Origin: UBA11136 sp964482135
GTDB lineage: Bacteria > Pseudomonadota > Alphaproteobacteria > UBA11136
Length of the DNA: 14,582 nucleotides
Direction: 5' to 3'
NCBI GenBank assembly: GCA_964482135.1
Contig: CAYZWF010000047.1
Location: forward strand, 1 to 14,582
Shown: in pieces, positions 1-6,091 of the stretch
How the letters are laid out: the number at the start of each line of letters is the position of its first letter
How positions within the stretch are numbered: the first letter of the stretch is position 1
The notes under the pieces: model-generated
Databases searched by the model: none
What the model was told of the DNA's origin: nothing
Seen by the model: only the letters and a program-made list of their open reading frames with translations
Translations under genes and position numbers: made by a program

Positions 1-273
1 CCCCAACAGGTGGTATTTTCGCATTAATCCAAAAAAGCTTAAATCCGAAAACCTCCTATCAAGGGCCTCGTGTTGGGCTGACAACCATATTTCCATAGAC
101 GGTTGGGCATCGTTTGAACAAGCAGGTTCAAGTGCCATAAGTCTGCCGGTAATTTCCTCTTGGTACTCACTTATTCCAGGAGACCGTAAAACGTCTACAC
201 CCCATGCAGCCAAAGGACCCACAACAGAGGCAATAACGGTTGATGCTAAAACTATCTTTATCCAGTTAGGCAT
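1..273 (-). CDS. Small membrane-anchored protein of unknown function (3' end outside window)
   Basis: The frame is open for 91 codons from an ATG at 273 and runs off the left edge without a stop, so the C-terminus is missing. The start is supported by GGGAG and AGGAT purine stretches just upstream. The protein begins MPNWIKIVLASTVIASVVG, a short basic start followed by a hydrophobic segment (about residues 5-25) that should act as a signal anchor or membrane helix. A polar stretch with one cysteine (about residue 52) and several acidic residues follows. I do not recognise a family. Codon use is visibly richer in A and T than in the genes from 882 onward, for example TTA, ATA and GTT codons, which suggests accessory or transferred DNA. 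It lies 36 bases downstream of the next membrane gene on the same strand and could share its transcript. Confidence 0.6.
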   Translation of the reverse strand, partial: MPNWIKIVLASTVIASVVGPLAAWGVDVLRSPGISEYQEEITGRLMALEPACSNDAQPSMEIWLSAQHEALDRRFSDLSFFGLMRKYHLLG

Positions 274-309
274 ATCCTAGCTCCCAATAAACTCTCACTA
301 TGAATCCCC

Positions 310-630
310 CTACTTGCCCTTTTGGATTCCCTTCGAGACCACATAGCTGCCACCGCTGATGCCCAACAATGCCCAGACGCCCGTGGGAATTTCTGGGAAT
401 TTTGGGTCTGTCCCAGTCAGGCTGTGTATCACCAGAAGCACCAGGCTCACGGCGATAACGAAGGTGAAGACAAGGAACTGAAATCGCGACAGGCTGGCCT
501 GGCCGTTTTCCTCGCTGATGAGATGGCTGAGGTCGATTTTGCCGGAATAGATCTTCATCAGCACAATCAGCCCCAGAAGACCGATGAACAGAACGGAAAT
601 CCATCCCGCGAATTCGATTAAATTTTCCAT
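310..630 (-). CDS. Two-helix small membrane protein, 106 residues, unknown function
   Basis: The start at 630 is preceded by an AGGGGGA ribosome binding site seven bases away, so this is a convincing gene. Residues 8-26 form one hydrophobic helix. Residues 27-50 are a polar loop that ends in a Ser-x-Ser-Arg-Phe-Gln stretch. Residues 51-70 form a second helix. After it comes an extracytoplasmic or interfacial stretch with Phe-Pro-Glu-Ile-Pro, then Leu-Leu-Gly-Ile-Ser, and a basic tail with Tyr and Lys. The C-terminal half resembles the protein encoded at 676-867, with the same order of P-E-[IV]-P, L-x-G, Ser, Tyr and Lys, so the two look like relatives. I recall short membrane segments of this kind in many uncharacterised bacterial proteins but cannot name a family or role. 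Base composition is lower in GC than in the window's core genes. Confidence 0.75.
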   Translation of the reverse strand: MENLIEFAGWISVLFIGLLGLIVLMKIYSGKIDLSHLISEENGQASLSRFQFLVFTFVIAVSLVLLVIHSLTGTDPKFPEIPTGVWALLGISGGSYVVSKGIQKGK

Positions 631-675
631 AGTTAAATCCCCCTGATTAATCCAGCCGTCCTTAGACGAACAGCA

Positions 676-867
676 TCACTTAAAGAACTTTGTATAGGAT
701 TTGCCCCCCAGATAGAGGGCCTGACTGCCGCCAATAAGCCACAGAAGCTCCGGCGGCACTTCCGGAAACGCATGCCTTCCGATCTGGGCCTGTTCTATAA
801 CCTGGGTCAGATAAGCAACGGCGCCCATGACCGTAAAGAGAAGCAGCGCAGGCAACATGACCAGCAA
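676..867 (-). CDS. Short membrane protein related to the 310-630 product; possibly 5'-truncated
   Basis: The frame encodes about 63 residues from a TTG at 867, or 60 from an ATG at 858. Neither has a convincing ribosome binding site. The sequence is one hydrophobic helix (about residues 1-25), then a polar turn, Phe-Pro-Glu-Val-Pro-Pro, a Leu-x-Leu-Ile-Gly-Gly-Ser stretch and a basic tail with Tyr and Lys. This matches the C-terminal architecture of the neighbouring 106-residue protein. The frame stays open upstream to a stop at 907-909. It reads a basic Arg-Arg-Arg-Gln stretch and more hydrophobic residues there, which would align with the Ser-Arg-Phe-Gln and second helix of the neighbour. 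No usable start codon exists in that extension, and it overlaps the divergent gene that starts at 882. It may be a live short gene or the remnant of a longer one cut at this junction. Confidence 0.5.
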   Translation of the reverse strand: MLVMLPALLLFTVMGAVAYLTQVIEQAQIGRHAFPEVPPELLWLIGGSQALYLGGKSYTKFFK

Positions 868-881
868 GAACCATAGGGCCC

Positions 882-2087
882 ATGCCTGACGGCGGCGAAG
901 ACAGCGTCATCGGCGGGGGCTTCGTCTGCCGCGCCTTTGAGGCCATGGGCGGGATTGCCCCCCACCACTGGGACGCCTGCGCCGGCGGCGACAACCCCTT
1001 CGTCTCCCATGCTTTCCTCAAGGCCCTGGAGGACAGCGGCTCGGTGCGGCCGGAAACCGGCTGGATGCCCCATCATCTGGTGCTCGAAAACGGAGCCGGG
1101 GAGATCGCCGCCTGCGCGCCTCTTTATGTGAAGAGCCATTCCCACGGCGAATACGTATTCGATTTTTCATGGGCCGATGCCTACCAGCGCGCGGGCGGAC
1201 GCTATTACCCCAAGCTCCTCTGCGCCGTGCCCTTCACTCCGGCCACCGGGCCGCGTCTGCTGCTGCGTCCCGATAGCACCGCCCCCGATACCGCCGCGGC
1301 GCTGGCCCGGGCCATGATCGCCATGGCCGAAAAAACGGGGGTATCCTCGCTCCATGTGACCTTTCCCACCGAATCCCAGTCCCGCCTTCTGGAATCCTCA
1401 GGCTTCATGACGCGCATGGGCTATCAATATATGTGGCGTAACCGGGGCTATGGCGATTTCGAGGATTTTCTCGGTGATCTCACCTCACGCAAGCGCAAGA
1501 CGGTGCGCAGGGAACGCCGCGAGGCCATGGCCGATGGTCTGGAGGTGGAAGTGCTGACCGGAATCGCTATCACCGAATCCCACTGGGACGTCTTCTACCG
1601 CTTCTATCTCAACACCATCGAGGACAAATTCGCCTACGCCTATCTGACCCGGGACTTCTTCTCCCATCTCGGCGCCGCCATGGCCGAGCGGGTGGTCCTC
1701 ATCATGGCGCGGCAAAACGGCGATTACGTGGCCGGGGCCCTCAACCTGCGCGGCGGTGACACCCTCTACGGGCGTTATTGGGGCTGTGATGAATCCTGGG
1801 GGTGCGACACTATGCATAAGTTTCTGCATTTCGAACTTTGCTATTATCGGGCCATCGATTTCGCCATTGCCCATGGCCTGATGCGGGTGGAAGCAGGGGC
1901 CCAGGGCCGCCACAAGATTAGTCGCGGCTATCTCCCCCATCCCACTTGGAGTGCCCACTGGTTTGGCTCGCATGGCTTTGCCGTGGCGGTTGGCGAATCG
2001 GTGTCGGCCGAACGCGCGGCGGTGGAAGAGGATATGAAAACGCTCATGGGTCGTTCTCCCTTTTCCGCCGCCGTCCGGTTCGGCTAG
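882..2087 (+). CDS. FemAB/GNAT-like acyltransferase of the COG3146 (DUF482) type
   Basis: The 401-residue product resembles the COG3146 family, annotated as GNAT-fold or peptidoglycan-related acyltransferases; the substrate is not established. Features I recognise are an N-terminal WDACAGGDNPFVSHAFL stretch (residues 30-46), the W-R-N-x-G-Y region with a following Lys/Arg-rich segment (about 185-213), the G-R-Y-W-G-C strand (297-302), the H-F-E-x-C-Y-Y motif (316-322), and the E-x-G-A-Q-G-x-H-K motif (337-345) near the C-terminus. These are the conserved acyl-CoA or aminoacyl-fold segments of the family. I see no signal peptide, so it should be cytosolic. The ATG at 882 has a weak ribosome binding site. 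The only other in-frame start nearby is ATG 945, preceded by TTTGAGG, but that would remove residues that look family-like. It starts only 14 bases from the divergent TTG at 867. Confidence 0.85.
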   Translation: MPDGGEDSVIGGGFVCRAFEAMGGIAPHHWDACAGGDNPFVSHAFLKALEDSGSVRPETGWMPHHLVLENGAGEIAACAPLYVKSHSHGEYVFDFSWADAYQRAGGRYYPKLLCAVPFTPATGPRLLLRPDSTAPDTAAALARAMIAMAEKTGVSSLHVTFPTESQSRLLESSGFMTRMGYQYMWRNRGYGDFEDFLGDLTSRKRKTVRRERREAMADGLEVEVLTGIAITESHWDVFYRFYLNTIEDKFAYAYLTRDFFSHLGAAMAERVVLIMARQNGDYVAGALNLRGGDTLYGRYWGCDESWGCDTMHKFLHFELCYYRAIDFAIAHGLMRVEAGAQGRHKISRGYLPHPTWSAHWFGSHGFAVAVGESVSAERAAVEEDMKTLMGRSPFSAAVRFG

Positions 2088-2191
2088 ACGACCCATCGCC
2101 ACGAGGGGGACAAAAGATGGGGCCGCAAGAAGAATAACCGAAGAGCAAAAGGGACTGGAGAGGTGACGGATTGCGGGAGAGGATCAGTTCC

Positions 2192-2416
2192 ATGACCCAG
2201 GTTCATCACGACAGGTTTCACGTTCCCCACGATAAGCTCCATGAGGTTTTTCGCAGACGTATCTGCGAACTCTATTTCGAAGGATGCTACAAGAATGCGG
2301 GGGATGACGAGTGCGCCCGGTGCCCTCATTTTTCCGTATGTGAAAAAATGGTCCGCGACGCCCTTGGCTATGTGGGCCTGACTTCGGAAGACAGCCAAAA
2401 AGGCAAAGCCGCCTGA
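2192..2416 (+). CDS. Small five-cysteine protein, candidate metal or Fe-S binder
   Basis: I place the start at ATG 2192 because a GGAGAGGA ribosome binding site ends eight bases before it. An upstream in-frame TTG at 2171 overlaps that site and is less likely. The product is 74 residues, charged and without membrane segments. Cysteines fall at residues 25, 32, 41, 44 and 50. The last three read C-A-R-C-P-H-F-S-V-C, that is C-x2-C-x5-C with a proline after the second Cys. This is the spacing of the distal three cysteines in the 4Fe-4S staple of AddB and Cas4-type nucleases, but no nuclease domain is present here. The match is to spacing only, so Zn or Fe-S binding is inference. I do not recognise the family. 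It follows the acyltransferase gene by 104 bases on the same strand. Confidence 0.7.
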   Translation: MTQVHHDRFHVPHDKLHEVFRRRICELYFEGCYKNAGDDECARCPHFSVCEKMVRDALGYVGLTSEDSQKGKAA

Positions 2417-2478
2417 ACGACGCTTTCTTCCGGATTGATCCTTAGAGCCTTTTCCCCGCCTCTTCGTTATTCCCGAAT

Positions 2479-2487
2479 GGGGGGGGG
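2479..2487 (+). repeat. Run of nine guanines between genes
   Basis: A G9 homopolymer lies in the gap between the cysteine protein and the PAS protein, about 64 bases before the latter's start. Such tracts can slip during replication or be misread in sequencing. It is not in a coding frame I accept, so any effect would be on expression of the PAS gene. Confidence 0.9.
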
Positions 2488-2550
2488 CGGCTTCCGCGTC
2501 TGCACAATCTCTGTTACCGTGAGCCTCCGGCTGGACGGGGAACCACCGGC

Positions 2551-3081
2551 ATGAACGGAAACCTTACGGGGTCGACCATGAGCGCGGACCGAAAGGGGCA
2601 ACACGCAAAATCCGAGGAAGTGGCCGGCTCCGAACGCCGCGACATCGCCTTTGCCCTGCAATATTGGGAGGAATTACGTGGCGAGCGATCTTTCCCCGCA
2701 AGCGCCGACGTGGATCCGGACCGGCTACGCCAACTCTGGCCCTTCGTCTTCATTGTCTCGTTGGCAGACGGGATCGACGGCGCCGCCTTCACCTATGGCG
2801 GCGAGGAAATCGCCCGTTTCTGTGGCCGCAACCCCGCCGGAGGGGCCGGTGAAATTCCGTCGGGCATGGGCGCGGCGGACTGTTTCCCGGCGCCGGTCTG
2901 GGACCGCATGAAATACCTTTTCGAGGCGGCGGTGAATGAAAAGCGTCCTCTGGGCGCTTCCGACAGTTTCACCATGGGTGACGGAAACGAGGTCATCTAC
3001 CGCAGCGTGGTCATGCCCTTAAGCGACGGCGACAGCGAGGCCGGCGACCTGCTCGGGGTCATCAAGTTCAAGCCCCGTTAG
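2551..3081 (+). CDS. PAS_5-type (PF07310-like) domain protein
   Basis: The 176-residue product matches the layout of stand-alone PAS_5 proteins, common in alphaproteobacteria. After a poorly conserved polar N-terminus (1-30) comes a Y-W-E-x-L-R-G helix (39-44), then D-P-D-R-L-R-Q-L-W-P-F-V-F-I-V (55-69), a PAS strand with Tyr-Gly-Gly-Glu-Glu-Ile (82-87), and a C-terminal Y-R-S-V-V-M-P-L strand (150-157) ending in G-V-I-K-F. There is no output domain, transmembrane segment or signal peptide, so it is probably a cytosolic sensory or adaptor protein whose ligand and partner are unknown. ATG 2551 is chosen because a GGGGAA lies upstream. ATG 2578 is also possible and would remove only unconserved residues. 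It converges on clpA with a 65-base gap in which I see no clear terminator. Confidence 0.8.
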   Translation: MNGNLTGSTMSADRKGQHAKSEEVAGSERRDIAFALQYWEELRGERSFPASADVDPDRLRQLWPFVFIVSLADGIDGAAFTYGGEEIARFCGRNPAGGAGEIPSGMGAADCFPAPVWDRMKYLFEAAVNEKRPLGASDSFTMGDGNEVIYRSVVMPLSDGDSEAGDLLGVIKFKPR

Positions 3082-3146
3082 ACGCACCCGCGCCCGCCCG
3101 GCGTCGAGGGACGACCGAAGGGCGCAGCGAAGCAAACATATCAAGA

Positions 3147-5441
3147 CTATTTCGCGGTGGCGGGAACGCGACGCGAAGATTTCCTGCTCTTGGATTTGGG
3201 GTACGAGAAGGCGAGCTTGCCATCCGCCACCCTGACCCGCACGGTGCCGCCCTTGGCCAGCTTACCGAACAGCAGCTCCTCGGCCAGCGGCTTCTTCACA
3301 TGGTCCTGGATCACCCGGGCCAGCGGCCGCGCCCCGAATTTTTCGTCATAGCCCCTCTCGGCCAGCCAGGCCCGCGCCGGGACATCCAGATCGATGGTCA
3401 CCTCGCGGTCGGCAAGCTGGTTCTCAAGCTCCAGGATAAACTTGTCCACGATCTTGCCCATGGTAACGGGAGTAAGCGGAGCGAAGGAAATAATGGCATC
3501 CAGCCGGTTGCGGAATTCCGGGGTAAAGGTGCGGTTGATGGCTTCCTCGTCATCGCCGACGCGGCTCTGGCGCTCAAAACCGATGGCGGGCTTGGCCAGT
3601 TCGCTGGCCCCGGCATTGGTGGTCATGATCAGCGTCACATTGCGGAAATCGATGGTCTTGCCGCTGTGATCGGTGAGCTTGCCGTAATCCATGATCTGCA
3701 ACAGCACATTAAACAGGTCGGGATGGGCCTTTTCGATCTCGTCGAGAAGCAGCACCGAATGGGGATGCTGGTCCACGGCGTCGGTCAACAGTCCGCCCTG
3801 ATCGAATCCCACATAGCCCGGCGGCGCGCCGATCAGGCGCGAGACACTGTGCCGCTCCATGTATTCCGACATGTCGAAACGGATCAACTCGATGCCGAGC
3901 TGCAGGGCGAGCTGTCTCGCCACCTCGGTCTTGCCGACGCCGGTGGGGCCGGAGAAGAGATAATTGCCCACCGGTTTTTCGGGCTCGCGCAAACCCGCCC
4001 GTGAGAGCTTAATAGCGCTGGAAAGGGCGGCGATGGCCTTATTCTGGCCGAAGACCATGGTCTTGAGGTCGCGCGAGAGCGTCTTGAGCACGGCCTTGTC
4101 GTCGGCGGAAACATTGCGCGGTGGGATACGGGCGATCAGGGCCACCACGGCTTCCACATCCTTGACCGAAATTACCTTTTTGCGGCGGCTCTTGGGCCGC
4201 AGCATCTGCGCCGCGCCGGCCTCGTCAATCACGTCGATGGCCTTGTCGGGCAGCTTGCGGTCGCCGATATAGCGGTCCGAAAGCTCCACCGCGGTGCGCA
4301 GGGCCTCGGCGGTGTAACGCACCTTGTGGTGCTTTTCGTAATAGGGTTTAAGCCCGCGCATGATCTTCACCGCATCTTCCAGTGACGGCTCGTTGACGTC
4401 GATCTTCTGGAAGCGGCGCAGCAGGGCGCGGTCCTTTTCGAAATGGTTGCGGTATTCCTTATAGGTGGTGGAGCCGATACAGCGCATCTGGCCGCTGGCC
4501 AGGGCCGGCTTCAACAGGTTGGAGGCATCCATGGAACCACCGCTGGTGGCGCCCGCCCCGACAACGGTATGGATTTCGTCGATGAACAGCACCGCGTTGT
4601 CACGGGCTTCCAGCCCTGAAATCACGGCCTTCAGGCGTTCCTCGAAATCGCCGCGATAGCGCGTTCCCGCCAGCAAGGCTCCCATATCGAGAGAAAAGAT
4701 GGAAACCTCGGCGAGCACGTCGGGAACCTCGCCATGGACGATGCGCCGCGCCAGCCCTTCGGCCAAGGCCGTCTTGCCGACGCCAGGGTCGCCCACATAA
4801 AGCGGATTGTTCTTGGTGCGCCGGCACAGCACCTGGATGGTACGCTCGATTTCTTCGTCGCGGCCGATCAGCGGGTCGATCTTGCCCTGCTCCGCCTTCT
4901 CGTTGAGGTCCACGCAATAGACCTCATAAGCCTCTTTCTCCGGCTTGCCTTCTTCCTCCTCCTCGCCCTCCTCAACGCCGTGCACATGGCGGGGCTCGGA
5001 AAGCTCCGGCACCTTGGCTATACCGTGAGAGATGTAATTAACGGCGTCGAGCCGCGTCATGTCCTGTTCCTGAAGGAAATAGACGGCGTAGGATTCCCGT
5101 TCCGCGAACATGGCCACCAGAATATTGGCCCCCGTCACCTTTTCCCGGCCCGAGGACTGGACATGGATGGCGGCGCGCTGGAGAACGCGCTGGAAGCTGG
5201 CCGTGGGCTTGGCCTCCACCTCTCCCTCGGCGACGATATCCGCCAGTTCGTTGTCGATATAGTCTTCTAAGTCCCGGCGCAGGCGGTCGATATCCACATC
5301 ACAGGCGCGCAGCACCGCCACACCGTCCTGGTCCTCGGTGAGGGCGAACAGCAGATGCTCCAGCGTGGCGTATTCATGGCGGCGCTCGCCGGACAGACCC
5401 AGCGCCCGGTGCAGGCTTTGTTCCAGATTTGCCGATAACAC
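3147..5441 (-). CDS. clpA: ATP-dependent Clp protease ATP-binding subunit ClpA
   Basis: ClpA is the hexameric AAA+ unfoldase that feeds N-degron and other substrates to ClpP in the cytosol. The 764 residues fit the family. The N-domain is at 1-145 (opens MLSANLEQSLHRALGLSGER), followed by an acidic linker rich in Glu (157-170). D1 carries Walker A G-D-P-G-V-G-K-T at 217-224 and Walker B D288-E289. D2 carries Walker A G-P-T-G-V-G-K-T at 498-505 and Walker B D567-E568. The ClpP-docking loop I-G-F is at 620-622, so ClpP binding should be intact. The Lys/Arg/Ser-rich tail (749-764) is not a feature I associate with E. coli ClpA. The start is a GTG at 5441, six bases past the clpS stop, with AAGGAA upstream, so clpS and clpA are co-transcribed and probably translationally linked. 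All key motifs are present. Confidence 0.98.
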   Translation of the reverse strand: MLSANLEQSLHRALGLSGERRHEYATLEHLLFALTEDQDGVAVLRACDVDIDRLRRDLEDYIDNELADIVAEGEVEAKPTASFQRVLQRAAIHVQSSGREKVTGANILVAMFAERESYAVYFLQEQDMTRLDAVNYISHGIAKVPELSEPRHVHGVEEGEEEEEGKPEKEAYEVYCVDLNEKAEQGKIDPLIGRDEEIERTIQVLCRRTKNNPLYVGDPGVGKTALAEGLARRIVHGEVPDVLAEVSIFSLDMGALLAGTRYRGDFEERLKAVISGLEARDNAVLFIDEIHTVVGAGATSGGSMDASNLLKPALASGQMRCIGSTTYKEYRNHFEKDRALLRRFQKIDVNEPSLEDAVKIMRGLKPYYEKHHKVRYTAEALRTAVELSDRYIGDRKLPDKAIDVIDEAGAAQMLRPKSRRKKVISVKDVEAVVALIARIPPRNVSADDKAVLKTLSRDLKTMVFGQNKAIAALSSAIKLSRAGLREPEKPVGNYLFSGPTGVGKTEVARQLALQLGIELIRFDMSEYMERHSVSRLIGAPPGYVGFDQGGLLTDAVDQHPHSVLLLDEIEKAHPDLFNVLLQIMDYGKLTDHSGKTIDFRNVTLIMTTNAGASELAKPAIGFERQSRVGDDEEAINRTFTPEFRNRLDAIISFAPLTPVTMGKIVDKFILELENQLADREVTIDLDVPARAWLAERGYDEKFGARPLARVIQDHVKKPLAEELLFGKLAKGGTVRVRVADGKLAFSYPKSKSRKSSRRVPATAK

Positions 5442-5447
5442 GTTCCG

Positions 5448-5774
5448 TTATTCCTTTTCCAGAGTGCATTGCAGGGGGTGCTGGTGGCGGCGCGCCATAT
5501 CCATCACCTGGGTGGCCTTGGTCTCGGCGATCTCATAGGGAAAGATGCCGCAGATACCGACCCCTTTTTGGTGCACGTGAAGCATGATCTGCAGGGCTTC
5601 ATCATGGGATTTTCCGAAGAATCCTTCGAGAATTTCCACTACGAACTCCATGGGCGTGTAGTCGTCATTCAGAAGAATGACCTTATAGAGGGACGGCTTC
5701 TTGGTCTTTGGCTTGCTCTTGATAACCACGCCGGTTTCCGGAATATGGTCATCATCTCTGTCGTGATCGCTCAT
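5448..5774 (-). CDS. clpS: ClpS, N-degron adaptor of ClpAP
   Basis: ClpS binds proteins with destabilising N-terminal residues and hands them to the ClpA N-domain. The chosen start is ATG 5774, preceded by GAGGAA five bases away. A longer open frame to 5849 exists but its extra N-terminus is not family-like and it would run into the promoter. The 108-residue product has a flexible acidic N-terminal tail (1-25) and then the core. The ligand-binding N-D-D is at 36-38, and the M-L-H-V-H helix at 64-68 contains the histidine that contacts the substrate amino group. The K-G-V-G-I-C-G strand and E-I-A-E-T-K helix follow. All expected pocket residues are visible. Its position directly before clpA is the usual alphaproteobacterial order. 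Confidence 0.97.
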   Translation of the reverse strand: MSDHDRDDDHIPETGVVIKSKPKTKKPSLYKVILLNDDYTPMEFVVEILEGFFGKSHDEALQIMLHVHQKGVGICGIFPYEIAETKATQVMDMARRHQHPLQCTLEKE

Positions 5775-5844
5775 TTTCGTTCCTCGTCTCCCGCTTTCCC
5801 CAAAAACGGTCTCTTTGAAAAACCTGTCTCCGGGGCTACAGAAT

Positions 5845-5872
5845 AACATAGAATGCCCCTGCCTGACTTCAA
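5845..5872 (-). promoter_or_regulatory. Candidate sigma-70 promoter for clpS-clpA
   Basis: Read on the minus strand, a TTGAAG box (5872-5867) is followed after 16 bases by TATGTT (5850-5845). Both are close to the housekeeping consensus. The expected start site lies about 65 bases before the clpS ATG, a plausible leader length. Confidence 0.5.
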
Positions 5873-5877
5873 GTTCC

Positions 5878-5910
5878 TTGGGGTCTGACTCTAGATTCTC
5901 TGGGGACAGG
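5878..5910 (+). repeat. Possible remnant of a REP-like or transposon-end repeat
   Basis: The segment contains two similar stretches, CTTGGGGTC near its left end and TCTGGGGAC near its right end, around a TCTAGA palindrome. Similar GGGGTCTGAC and GGGGACAG strings occur, as I recall, at repeats near REP-associated transposases. This is recall, not a search, and there is no transposase here. Confidence 0.25.
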
Positions 5911-5930
5911 TAAGAAAATATTCATATAAT
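5903..5930 (+). promoter_or_regulatory. Candidate promoter for the carboxypeptidase gene
   Basis: A perfect TATAAT lies at 5925-5930. Sixteen bases before it is GGGACA (5903-5908), which keeps the last four bases of TTGACA. The start codon at 6092 would be roughly 155 bases from the transcription start, so the leader would be long. The -35 element overlaps the repeat-like remnant. Confidence 0.4.
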
Positions 5931-6091
5931 GAGGGGCTAATTAACCAACATTTACCGATCCCTCACTAATCCCGTGGACAGCCATTCTCCTCTTTCTCTA
6001 GAATCGGACTCCCAAGCCAGGACAACAGGCCGCGACAGAAACAACCGGGACACGCGGCGAAACACGGAAAGTAAGGACAAGCGACGGCACA

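Larger units (their letters stand above)
5775..6091. other. Divergent intergenic region between clpS and the carboxypeptidase gene
   Basis: This 317-base gap holds a promoter candidate for each flanking transcript and a short repeat-like remnant, listed separately. The segment 5975-6090, next to the carboxypeptidase start, holds no clear gene or hairpin. A TTAA-N7-TTAC element at 5941-5955 resembles an imperfect CtrA half-site pair (TTAA-N7-TTAA), but one base differs and I give it little weight. Confidence 0.6.

Noticed and set aside
4734..5270. Plus-strand open frame opposite clpA
   Set aside because: Overlaps the ClpA N-domain coding region on the other strand and shows no domain pattern.
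5775..5849. N-terminal extension of ClpS to 5849
   Set aside because: The ATG at 5774 has a good ribosome binding site and gives the normal family length; the extension overlaps the promoter.
5941..5955. CtrA-type binding site upstream of the carboxypeptidase gene
   Set aside because: TTAA-N7-TTAC differs from the TTAA-N7-TTAA consensus and single half-sites occur by chance, so I do not call it.
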